28,973 nt of DNA from Pseudomonadota bacterium (lineage in GTDB: Bacteria > Pseudomonadota > Alphaproteobacteria > Rhizobiales > Phreatobacteraceae). A model generated the notes under the pieces. That model worked only from the letters and a program-made list of their open reading frames with translations. It had not been told where the DNA came from and made no database searches. Both the position numbers and the translations under genes were made by a program. The DNA lies in contig JAEZGJ010000032.1 in NCBI GenBank assembly GCA_023416965.1, positions 1-28,973 on the forward strand, in the 5' to 3' direction. Numbering within the stretch: the stretch's first letter is position 1; every line of letters starts with the position of its first letter. This document shows, in pieces, positions 7,348-13,878 of the stretch.

Positions 7348-8694
7348 TCAATTGGCGGGCGTGTCGCACTTGGCGCCGGGGAAACCGGCCTTGATCCAGT
7401 CGAGCGAGCGCATGTTGGCCGGCGGATTGACGCATTCGGCGGCGAAGCGCTGGATGTCCTCGATCACCACCTGGCGCCGCGCCGCGTCCCAGCGGGTGCG
7501 GCCGATGGCCATGGTCTGGATCGCCTGGTGGCCGTTGCCGAGCTTCATCTGGATCAGGCCGCCGGGGCTGTCCCACTCGAGGCCGCGCATGGCGTCGGCA
7601 AGCTGCTCCGGCGTCGGCTTCTTGCCGCCGTTCGCCGCCATGGCCTTCTCCACCGCCGTCTTCAGGCCGAGCAGGGCCTGGGTGACGCGATAGGCCGCCT
7701 GGACGGGATAGACGCCGCCGCGGGCCTGGCTGAAGCCGTCGAAAAACCAGCGGTTCAGCGGCGTGTCCGGCGACATCAGGCCATAGGCGCCGCGGGCGCC
7801 GATGATCGTGCCGTTGGGCATGCGCTCACCGAGCGGCTGGAGCACGTGGTCGGCGGCGCTGAGGACGAGCTGCGAGCGCTGGAACACGCCGCGCGGCGCG
7901 CCCTGGAGGATGAAGGCCTGGAGGTCGCCGCCCCAGAGCGAGGAGTAGATGACGTTGGAATTGGCCCGCGCCAGCGCCGAGATCTCCGTGCCGTACTGGC
8001 CAGCGCCGAACTTCGGCAGCAGGTCGGCGTTCATCGTCGCCTGCGGATAAAGCTGCTGCATGGCGGCGATGAAGTCGCCGCGCGAGTCCTGGCCCCAGGC
8101 ATAGTCCTGGTTGATCAGGCTGAACGTGCCGACATTGATGTTGCGGGCGCGCATGTAGCGGGCGAGCGCCACATTGTCCTGGGTGGCATGGGCCGCGGTG
8201 CGGAAGACGTAGCGGTAGCTCGCATCCTCGAAGATGCGCGGCGTGCCGCAGTCGAACAGGATGAGGAACTTCTTCAGCTCCTCCGCCACGGGGGCGACGG
8301 CGAGGCAGTCGCCGGAGCCGATATAGCCGACGACGGCGTCGACGTTCTCGCGCTGGTAGAGGTTGCGCAGCTCCTGGACCTGCTTGGTGGCGCCGCCGTT
8401 CTCGTCGACGATGACCGGCTCAATGCGCATGCCGCCGAAGCCGACCTGGTTGTAGGGGGCGGGGGCGGCGCCCTTGTTGAGCTGCTCGATGAGGAATTCC
8501 GCGCCGTGGCGCGCCGGCACGCCGAAGCTCTCGGCGGCGGGGCCAGACAGGAAGGTGACGATGCCGACGCGGAAGGTCTCCTGCGCCCCGCTCTCGGAGG
8601 CGGCGGCGAGGCCGATGGTCAGGGCCGCCGCAGCGGCCAGCATGCGCCCGGCGAGACGGCGCAGGCCGATGGTAGGCATGGGTTTTGGCGACAT
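7348..8694 (-). CDS. HAAT-family ABC transporter substrate-binding protein, LivK-like
   Basis: A 448-residue periplasmic binding protein of the Peripla_BP_6 (LivK) family and the first gene of the transporter/CoA-ligase operon. Starting from the ATG at 8694, which has GGGAG before it, a signal peptide runs to about residue 37 (LAAASESGA-QETFRVG). Family landmarks are FRVGIVTFLSGPAAESFG at the mature N-terminus, VVGYIGSGDCLAVAPVAEEL and FRTAAHATQDNVALARYM. It is longer than E. coli LivK (about 370), as is common for HAAT receptors of aromatic acids, amides or other carboxylates. With an acyl-CoA synthetase in the operon a carboxylate ligand is likelier than a branched-chain amino acid (inference). 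Confidence 0.92.
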   Translation of the reverse strand: MSPKPMPTIGLRRLAGRMLAAAAALTIGLAAASESGAQETFRVGIVTFLSGPAAESFGVPARHGAEFLIEQLNKGAAPAPYNQVGFGGMRIEPVIVDENGGATKQVQELRNLYQRENVDAVVGYIGSGDCLAVAPVAEELKKFLILFDCGTPRIFEDASYRYVFRTAAHATQDNVALARYMRARNINVGTFSLINQDYAWGQDSRGDFIAAMQQLYPQATMNADLLPKFGAGQYGTEISALARANSNVIYSSLWGGDLQAFILQGAPRGVFQRSQLVLSAADHVLQPLGERMPNGTIIGARGAYGLMSPDTPLNRWFFDGFSQARGGVYPVQAAYRVTQALLGLKTAVEKAMAANGGKKPTPEQLADAMRGLEWDSPGGLIQMKLGNGHQAIQTMAIGRTRWDAARRQVVIEDIQRFAAECVNPPANMRSLDWIKAGFPGAKCDTPAN

Positions 8695-8798
8695 GGATCT
8701 GCTCCCTGGCTCCGCCGGCGGCGGTGACGGTTTCCTCGAATGGGCGCGGCCTTGGGGCCGTCTTGGGTGCCGCAGCCGCCAGGACGGCGGCGCGGCGA

Positions 8799-8815
8799 CC
8801 GACTTTGTCGGACAA
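8799..8815 (+). promoter_or_regulatory. Candidate GntR (FadR-type) operator upstream of the transporter operon
   Basis: The sequence CCGACTTTGTCGGACAA contains the palindrome CCGAC-TTT-GTCGG and, overlapping it, TTGTC-G-GACAA (8805-8815). The latter fits the TNGTNNNACNA consensus described for FadR-subfamily GntR regulators. The same 17 bases with one change (GAT for GAC) occur at the start of the neighbouring gntR gene. The site lies about 105 bases upstream of the LivK-like start, within the 222-base gap 8695-8916 that holds no gene. The match and symmetry are seen directly; binding is inference. Confidence 0.7.
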
Positions 8816-8916
8816 TCGAACACTGGCCGCCAATGGGTTCCGAGGTCAAGCCTCGCCCGGCCGGGAAGAACCTGCGACCGCATCCGTCGAAGGGGAGAGA
8901 GGCAGCCCGTCGGGCC

Positions 8917-9684
8917 TCAGCGATAGGCGCCGGGAAGGGCGAGATGGGTCGCGAAGGTCCGCTCGATCGGGTCGTCCAGCGACTTGCCGGCGATCTCGAA
9001 GCCGCGCCGCCAGTCGGCGATGTGCCGCCGCATCCAGTCCCGCGCCGTCGCCACGTCATGGGTGCGGCAGGCCTCGATCAGGTGGCGATGGGCATCGAGG
9101 TTGCGCTGCCCGGCATTCTCCACCTGGTCCATGATCATCTTGAGCGTAGGGGTGAAGAGGAGAGCGACCGGCTCGCGCGCCAGTTCCAGCACGCGGTTCT
9201 TGGATACCCGCGCCAGCAGGGCGTGGAAGTCGCTGTCCGCCTCGCAGAAGGCCTGGTGATCGTTGATCGACGCCATGCGCGCAAGGTTCTCCTCGAGCGC
9301 CGCGATGTCCTCCGACGTGGCACGCGCCGCCGCCGCTTCGGCGGTGGACGCCTCCAGCGTCATCGCTGCCTCCCAGACCTCGCGGAACGTCACCTGGTGG
9401 AGCACCAGCGCGCGGCTCACCCGCGTCGCCAGGCGGTTGTAGCGCGGCAGGCTGACATAGAGCCGGCGGCTCTGGTCGCGGCGGATGAGGCCGCCCTGTT
9501 CCAGGAGTCGGATGCCTTCGCGGACGGTCGAACGGTTGACGCCGAACTGGCGCACGAGGTCGGCCTCGGTGCCGATCCGGTCGCCCGGCTGCAGCTTGCC
9601 GCCGAGAATGTCGTTCTCGATCGCCTCGGCCACCCGCTGGTAGGTCGGCGTCGGCGCCAGTCGCTCGAAACGATTGGGTTCCAT
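8917..9684 (-). CDS. GntR-family transcriptional regulator, FadR/FCD subfamily
   Basis: A 255-residue repressor-type regulator. The winged helix-turn-helix occupies about residues 14-80, with PGDRIGTEADLVRQFGVNRSTVREGIRLLEQGGLI as the classical GntR core. The C-terminal all-helical FCD ligand domain (about 95-240) shows the acidic/His pattern DSDFHALLARVSKNRVL, LDAHRHLIEAC and WMRRHIADW, used in this family to bind a metal and an organic acid. It lies directly upstream of the HAAT/acyl-CoA synthetase operon on the same strand, and shared operator-like sites suggest it controls both that operon and itself. No clear Shine-Dalgarno precedes ATG 9684; GTG 9750 does have GAGG before it, but would add 22 unusual residues and put the operator inside the gene, so I prefer 9684. 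Confidence 0.92.
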   Translation of the reverse strand: MEPNRFERLAPTPTYQRVAEAIENDILGGKLQPGDRIGTEADLVRQFGVNRSTVREGIRLLEQGGLIRRDQSRRLYVSLPRYNRLATRVSRALVLHQVTFREVWEAAMTLEASTAEAAAARATSEDIAALEENLARMASINDHQAFCEADSDFHALLARVSKNRVLELAREPVALLFTPTLKMIMDQVENAGQRNLDAHRHLIEACRTHDVATARDWMRRHIADWRRGFEIAGKSLDDPIERTFATHLALPGAYR

Positions 9685-9686
9685 GC

Positions 9687-9718
9687 TTGTCGGTTTATCC
9701 GACAAAGTCGGCTTTGTC
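9687..9718 (-). promoter_or_regulatory. Candidate autoregulatory operator at the gntR start
   Basis: Three overlapping symmetric elements lie immediately before the gntR start codon: TTGTCGG/CCGACAA (9687-9693 and 9699-9705), CCGAC-AAA-GTCGG (9699-9711), and a near-palindrome GACAAAGTCGGCTTTGTC (9701-9718). The complement of 9695-9711 equals the site at 8799-8815 at 16 of 17 positions. Because it abuts the ATG, the bound regulator would block early elongation or a leaderless start. It also lies in the 105-base gap before the divergent transglutaminase gene. Confidence 0.68.
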
Positions 9719-9789
9719 AGCGTGGCCGCCACCCGGCGGGAACATGACACCGTCTGCCTCGTTGTGCGGGTGCGAAGAAGGCGGTTCCC

Positions 9790-10578
9790 ATGAACATCAC
9801 CGTAGCGACCCGGCTGGTCTATGCCTGCCGGCCCGGCACACATGTCACCGCGGTCGTCCAGGCGGCGCGCTCCCCCGACCAGCGGATCCTCGGCGAGAGC
9901 CTGACGCTCGGCGCCGACACCCGCCTGTCCGAGGAGGCGGACGCGGCGGGCATCCGCTGGATGCGCGGCAAGGCGCCGGAGCGGCTCGAAATCACCTACG
10001 AGGCCGAGATCGACAACGGCGCGCGGCTGCTGCTGCCGACCGAGGGCCGCCAGTGGCATCGCACCGAACTCCCTCTCGCTGTTCTGCCCTTCCTGCTGCC
10101 GAGCCGCTTCTGCCCCTCCGACCTCTTCGTGCGCTTCGCCTGCCGCGAATTCGGCGGCGTCGAGGACGGCGTCGGCCGCGTCATGGCGGTGGCGGACTGG
10201 ATCGCCGCCCATGTCGACTATGTCGCGGGCGTCAGCACCGCGGAAAGCGATGCCGCCCACACCTTCACCCTGCGCGCCGGGGTGTGCCGCGACTTCACCC
10301 ATCTCGGCATCACCCTGTGCCGGGCTCTCGGCATCCCGGCACGGGCGGTGAGCTGCTACGCCGCCGAACTGGCGCCGCCCGATTTCCACGCGGTGATGGA
10401 GGTCTTCCTCGAAGGCGCCTGGTGGATCGTCGACCTGACGCGCCTCGCCCCCGTCGAGGGCATGGTGCGCATCTGCCATGGCCGCGACGCCGCCGACATC
10501 GCCTTCCTCACCACCGACCAGGCCTGCGACCTGATCGAGCAGGAGATTTCGGCGCGCTTCGCCGGCCCGGCTCAGTGA
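9790..10578 (+). CDS. Transglutaminase-like family protein
   Basis: A 262-residue protein with an N-terminal beta-strand region (about 1-95, the bacterial transglutaminase N-domain type) and a transglutaminase-like cysteine-protease core. The catalytic triad is readable: C166 in LRAGVCRDFTHLG, H200 in PPDFHAVMEVFLEG and D215 in WWIVDLTRLAP. There is no signal peptide, so it is probably cytoplasmic. AAGGCGG precedes the ATG. Proteins of this type are annotated as transglutaminase-like or predicted cysteine proteases; the natural substrate is generally unknown. Its 3' end overlaps the convergent merR gene by seven bases. It starts 105 bases from divergent gntR, but a functional link is not evident. 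Confidence 0.9.
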   Translation: MNITVATRLVYACRPGTHVTAVVQAARSPDQRILGESLTLGADTRLSEEADAAGIRWMRGKAPERLEITYEAEIDNGARLLLPTEGRQWHRTELPLAVLPFLLPSRFCPSDLFVRFACREFGGVEDGVGRVMAVADWIAAHVDYVAGVSTAESDAAHTFTLRAGVCRDFTHLGITLCRALGIPARAVSCYAAELAPPDFHAVMEVFLEGAWWIVDLTRLAPVEGMVRICHGRDAADIAFLTTDQACDLIEQEISARFAGPAQ

Positions 10579-11006
10579 CCTTCATTGCCGCAGAGCGCGT
10601 GGTCGGCGAGCACTTCGATCACCCGGCATTGGCCGATGGAGCCGTGCGGCCCGGCGTCCAGCATTCGCGCCACCTCACCGCGCAGGGCCTCAAGCCGGGC
10701 GATCTTGCCCTCGATCTCCGCAAGGTGCCGGCGGGCGATGGCATCGACATCGGCGCAGGGCCTTTCGGGATGGGCGGCGAGCTCCAGCAGTTCGGCGATC
10801 TCCGCGATCTCGAATCCCAGCGCGCGGGCGTGCCGGATGAAGGCGAGCCGGTCCACGTCGGCAGACCCGTAGCTGCGGCGGTTCGAGGCGGTGCGTGGCG
10901 CGGAGGGCATGAGCCCGATCTGCTCGTAATAGCGGATGGTGGGAACCTTGACGCCCGTCCGCCTGGCCAACCCTCCGATCGGCAGCCCCTCGCTCCTCGT
11001 CGCCAT
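10572..11006 (-). CDS. MerR-family metal-responsive transcriptional regulator
   Basis: A 144-residue MerR protein. The winged-helix DNA-binding domain is at the N-terminus (PIGGLARRTGVKVPTIRYYE, then NRRSYGSADVDRLAFIRHARALGF), followed by the dimerisation helix and a metal-binding end. Cysteines C84 (RPCADVDAI), C127 (GQCRVIEVL) and C139 (ALCGNEGH) with H121 resemble the ZntR/CadR arrangement, where C84 would come from the other subunit, but the CC pair of ZntR is missing. It is divergent from a cation exporter across a MerR-type promoter, so it most likely activates export in response to a divalent metal such as Zn, Cd, Co or Ni. Which metal cannot be read. Confidence 0.92.
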   Translation of the reverse strand: MATRSEGLPIGGLARRTGVKVPTIRYYEQIGLMPSAPRTASNRRSYGSADVDRLAFIRHARALGFEIAEIAELLELAAHPERPCADVDAIARRHLAEIEGKIARLEALRGEVARMLDAGPHGSIGQCRVIEVLADHALCGNEGH

Positions 11007-11018
11007 CGTTGAACCCTC

Positions 11019-11049
11019 TTGATCCTCTAGTCGCTAGAGAAGTTAGGAC
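11019..11049 (+). promoter_or_regulatory. MerR-type promoter and operator of the CDF exporter
   Basis: A -35 box TTGATC (11019-11024) and a -10 box TAGGAC (11044-11049) are separated by 19 bases, the lengthened spacer typical of MerR-activated promoters. The spacer holds the perfect inverted repeat CTCTAG-TCG-CTAGAG (11025-11039), where the regulator would bind and untwist DNA. It reads toward the CDF gene at 11096; the merR start is 13 bases to the left, so autorepression is likely. Confidence 0.78.
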
Positions 11050-11095
11050 GGACTGCACCTGAAGCAACCCGTGTCGCAGTCGGGAGGAGAATTCC

Positions 11096-11800
11096 ATGCA
11101 GTCCACCGTCACCCACCGGAGCCACCCTGCCGGCTTCGACGGCACCGACCCGCGCTACCGGGCGGTCCTGTGGGTCGTCATCGCCATCAACGCCGCCATG
11201 TTCGCCATCGAGACCCTCGCCGGTCATCTCGCCGGCTCGCAGGCCCTCAAGGCCGACGCGCTCGATTTTCTGGGCGACACGCTCACTTATGGCCTGTCGC
11301 TTGCCGTCATCGGCCAGCCGTTGCGGGTCCGCTCCTCTGCGGCGCTCGCGAAGGGCGTCAGCCTTCTGGTGATGGGCCTTTGGGTGTTCGGCTCCACCCT
11401 CTGGCAGGTGCTGGTGCTCGGCCTGCCACGCGCCGAGTTCATGGGGATCATCGGCTTTCTGGCGCTCGGCGCCAATCTCGCCAGCGTGCTGCTCCTCGCC
11501 CGCTACAAGGACGGCGACGCCAATGTCCGCTCGGTCTGGCTCTGCTCACGCAACGATGCCATCGGCAATGTCATCGTGATGGTGGCGGCCGGCCTGGTCT
11601 GGTGGCTTGCGAGCCCCTGGCCGGATCTCGTGGTCGCCTTCGTCATGGCGGGGCTGTTCCTCCATTCGGCGACGCTGATCCTCGGCCAGGCATGGGGCGA
11701 ATGGCGCAGCGGCATCGACCGCGGGGCGCTGATGGGGCACGGCCATGACCACAGCCACGACGACGGTCATCATCATGACCACGCCGGTCATCGTCACTGA
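11096..11800 (+). CDS. Cation diffusion facilitator (CDF) family metal exporter, short form
   Basis: A 234-residue inner-membrane cation/proton antiporter. Six hydrophobic segments are visible between about residues 23 and 200. The metal-site residues of helix 2 lie in KADALDFLGD (D54, D57, D61), and those of helix 5 in LCSRNDAIGN, where C150-x3-D154 stands in place of the usual H-x3-D. The cytoplasmic C-terminal domain of YiiP/CzcD (about 80 residues) is absent; instead the last 20 or so residues contain ten histidines. GGGAGGAG precedes the ATG. It is divergent from merR and carries its promoter, so it is probably induced by the exported metal. Family call is firm, metal unknown. Confidence 0.9.
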   Translation: MQSTVTHRSHPAGFDGTDPRYRAVLWVVIAINAAMFAIETLAGHLAGSQALKADALDFLGDTLTYGLSLAVIGQPLRVRSSAALAKGVSLLVMGLWVFGSTLWQVLVLGLPRAEFMGIIGFLALGANLASVLLLARYKDGDANVRSVWLCSRNDAIGNVIVMVAAGLVWWLASPWPDLVVAFVMAGLFLHSATLILGQAWGEWRSGIDRGALMGHGHDHSHDDGHHHDHAGHRH

Positions 11801-11879
11801 CCGTTCGGCGGGCGTTCATCCAGCGGCCATCGTCGCGACATCTTGGTGGCCATGATGGGGGGCTCACAGGGAGGCTCCC

Positions 11880-12326
11880 ATGCGCACCCGTCTCGCTCTC
11901 GCCGTCCTCGCCGTCATCGCCACGCCCGTCTTGGCCCAGTCGCCGGGGGCCGTTCCGTCGACGGTGAGTGCCGAGGCCGGCCGCTTCGTCCTGCGCGACT
12001 ATCCGGACGGCGTGCTCCGGATGGACACCCGCACCGGCGCCATCTCCTACTGCACCCGCGCCGACGGCGCCGTCACCTGCCGGCTGGCCGCCGACGACCG
12101 CATGGCCCTGGCCCAGGAGATCGAGCGGCTGAAGGCCGAGAACGAGGCGCTCCGGCGCGGCGGCGCACAAGCCGCCCGTCCGTCCCAGCCCGGGGGCGAG
12201 GGAATGACCCTGCCGAGCGACGCGGAGGTCGACCGGGCGCTGAGCCTTGCCGAGCGCATCTGGCGGCGGCTGCGCTCCATGATTCGCGAGAGCGAGGACA
12301 ATCCGTTGCCCGAGCGGCGTCTCTGA
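11880..12326 (+). CDS. Small exported protein with coiled coil, unknown function
   Basis: A 148-residue protein I do not recognise by name. It starts with a clear signal peptide (MRTRLALAVLAVIATPVLA-Q, cleaved near residue 19), so it is periplasmic or secreted. The segment FVLRDYPDGVLRMDTRTGAISYC...GAVTCRL has two cysteines, C58 and C67, that could form a disulfide. A short acidic/basic coiled coil follows (ALAQEIERLKAENEALRR, about 76-93), then a Pro/Gly-rich linker and a basic amphipathic C-terminal helix near 115-137. GGGAGG before the ATG supports the start. It lies 79 bases after the CDF gene and ends head to head with map; no functional link is evident. Confidence 0.8.
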   Translation: MRTRLALAVLAVIATPVLAQSPGAVPSTVSAEAGRFVLRDYPDGVLRMDTRTGAISYCTRADGAVTCRLAADDRMALAQEIERLKAENEALRRGGAQAARPSQPGGEGMTLPSDAEVDRALSLAERIWRRLRSMIRESEDNPLPERRL

Positions 12327-13160
12327 TCAGGCGGCGCGGCCGACCGGGGGCTTGTCGAGGCCCTTCGGAGACAGGGTGAAGACCTCGACGCCGTCGCGCG
12401 TCACGCCCACCGTGTGCTCGAACTGGGCGGAGAGCGACCGGTCGCGCGTCACCGCGGTCCACCCGTCGGAGAGCACCTTCACGTGCGGGCGGCCGAGATT
12501 CACCATGGGCTCGATGGTGAAGATCATGCCGGGCTTCAGGAGGCTTCCCTCGCCCGGCTTGCCGAGATGGACGATGTTCGGCTCGTCGTGAAACAGTTTG
12601 CCGACGCCGTGGCCGCAGAAGTCGCGGACGACGCTCATGTGCTGCGGCTCGACATAGCTCTGGATGGCGTGGCCGATGTCGCCGACCGTGTTGCCCGGCT
12701 TCACCGCGGCGACGCCGCGAAGCAGCGATTCGTAGGTCACGTCGATCAGCCGCTCGGCGCGGCGGGGAATGTCGCCCACTGCATACATGCGCGAGGCGTC
12801 GCCGTGCCAGCCGTCGAGCACGAAGGTCACGTCGATGTTGACGATGTCGCCGTCGCGGAACGGCTTGTCGTTGGGCATGCCGTGGCAGACGACGTGGTTC
12901 AGCGAGGTGCAGCAGGAATATTCGTAGCCGCGATAGGCGAGGGTGGCCGGATAGGCGCCGTGGTCCATGCCGAATTCGAAGACGAGCTGGTCGATCCGGT
13001 CGGTCGGCACGCCCTCCTTCACCTCGCCGACCAGCATGTCGAGGCATTCCGCAACGAGGCGGCCGGCCTTGCGCATGCCGGCGAAACCCTCTTCGCCATA
13101 GAGCTTGATCTGGCCGTTCTTGCGCATCTGCGCCGAACCGGCCTCGACATAGGTGACCAC
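12327..13160 (-). CDS. map: Methionine aminopeptidase, type I
   Basis: Removes the initiator methionine from nascent proteins in the cytosol, using a two-metal site. With the chosen start the protein has 277 residues. The five metal ligands are D110 and D121 (NIDVTFVLDGWHGDASR), H184 (CGHGVGKLFH), E217 (TIEPMV) and E248 (QFEHTVGV), at spacings equal to those of E. coli MetAP (11, 63, 33, 31); H93 in VCHG is the substrate-contacting His. I chose GTG at 13160 because related alphaproteobacterial enzymes begin near this TYVEA segment and GGGA stands before it; ATG 13127 would give 266 residues. It meets the exported-protein gene tail to tail with no gap. Confidence 0.93.
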   Translation of the reverse strand: MVTYVEAGSAQMRKNGQIKLYGEEGFAGMRKAGRLVAECLDMLVGEVKEGVPTDRIDQLVFEFGMDHGAYPATLAYRGYEYSCCTSLNHVVCHGMPNDKPFRDGDIVNIDVTFVLDGWHGDASRMYAVGDIPRRAERLIDVTYESLLRGVAAVKPGNTVGDIGHAIQSYVEPQHMSVVRDFCGHGVGKLFHDEPNIVHLGKPGEGSLLKPGMIFTIEPMVNLGRPHVKVLSDGWTAVTRDRSLSAQFEHTVGVTRDGVEVFTLSPKGLDKPPVGRAA

Positions 13161-13237
13161 TGGCAAGTTCCCGAAGTTTCGTCCGAGATAGGGAATTTGC
13201 GTCTGGGGGGCAAGTCCGGCACGGTCGCCGCGGCCGG

Positions 13238-13813
13238 TCAGCGCCGTGCTATGGGCTCGCCGATGACCCAGACCTCGCTCTCGAAGATCCGGCAGCCGCC
13301 AGGCTCCTCGTCGTCGAGGTCCTCCTGTCGCTCGCGATAGCCGCGCTCCGTCCAGCCCTCCGGAAGGACGAGGCCGAGATCGCGCACGAGGCTGCGGTGG
13401 CGCCGGTTCAGGGGCGTCCAGGTCTGGTAGCGGTGTGCCCGGCGTTCGAATCGTTTCCCATAGGCGGGATCGAGGAACACGCCGACCTCGGCCATGAACA
13501 GGTCGGGCCACCGGGTCAGGATGTAGATCTTCTCCTTGGCGCGGTTCGCCGGGCGGGCTGCGGCGAGATGGGCTGCGGCATGGATCATGGCCTGCAGGAC
13601 CCGACGCTGGTTGTCGCGACGGGCGCTGGGCGGGTCGACGAGCCGCTGGTCGACGGGCGGGTGCCAGTGGTCGCAGGGCCTGTACAGGTCGCCGGGCGGC
13701 GGAAAGAAGCCGGCAAACCCCGCCGCCCAGTCGTCGACCGCCTTGAGGTGTTTCCCGGCGTTGCGGACCGGTCGTGTCTTGCCGAGGGCGAGGCGGGGAA
13801 CGGGCGTGGTCAT
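13238..13813 (-). CDS. DUF3916-like hypothetical protein
   Basis: A 191-residue cytoplasmic protein of unknown function. The layout resembles what I recall of DUF3916: an RNAGKHLKAVDDWAAGFAGFFPPP opening, a DHWHPPVDQRLVDPP segment, RRVLQAMIHAAAHLAAARP, then YILTRWPDLFMAEVGVFLDPAYGKRFERR and a C-terminal SEVWVIGEPIARR. This family assignment is from memory and moderate only. No signal peptide or membrane helix is seen. I chose the ATG at 13813, after which the basic N-terminus fits; no good Shine-Dalgarno precedes it. It lies between map and a hairpin that ends the dehydrogenase gene. It has no readable catalytic motif. Confidence 0.75.
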   Translation of the reverse strand: MTTPVPRLALGKTRPVRNAGKHLKAVDDWAAGFAGFFPPPGDLYRPCDHWHPPVDQRLVDPPSARRDNQRRVLQAMIHAAAHLAAARPANRAKEKIYILTRWPDLFMAEVGVFLDPAYGKRFERRAHRYQTWTPLNRRHRSLVRDLGLVLPEGWTERGYRERQEDLDDEEPGGCRIFESEVWVIGEPIARR

Positions 13814-13836
13814 GGCGAAGAACGGGCAGGTGGGAC

Positions 13837-13868
13837 AAGGGAGCCCGCGCGGAGGTGCGGGCTCCCTT
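13837..13868 (-). terminator. Strong hairpin after the beta-hydroxyacid dehydrogenase gene
   Basis: A perfect 12-bp inverted repeat, AAGGGAGCCCGC (13837-13848) and GCGGGCTCCCTT (13857-13868), with an 8-base loop, begins 10 bases past the dehydrogenase stop. On the minus strand only two T residues follow, so it is a stable hairpin without a proper U tract; it may terminate, or stabilise the 3' end of the transcript. Confidence 0.6.
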
Positions 13869-13878
13869 CGTCGCACCG

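Noticed and set aside
7255..8727. 490-residue plus-strand frame opposite the LivK-like gene
   Set aside because: The composition is low-complexity and there is no ribosome site or domain; the minus-strand frame has a signal peptide and family motifs.
12327..13838. Apparent 503-residue extension of methionine aminopeptidase
   Set aside because: The extra N-terminus is an out-of-frame reading of the DUF3916-like gene; homologous enzymes begin near 13160 or 13127.
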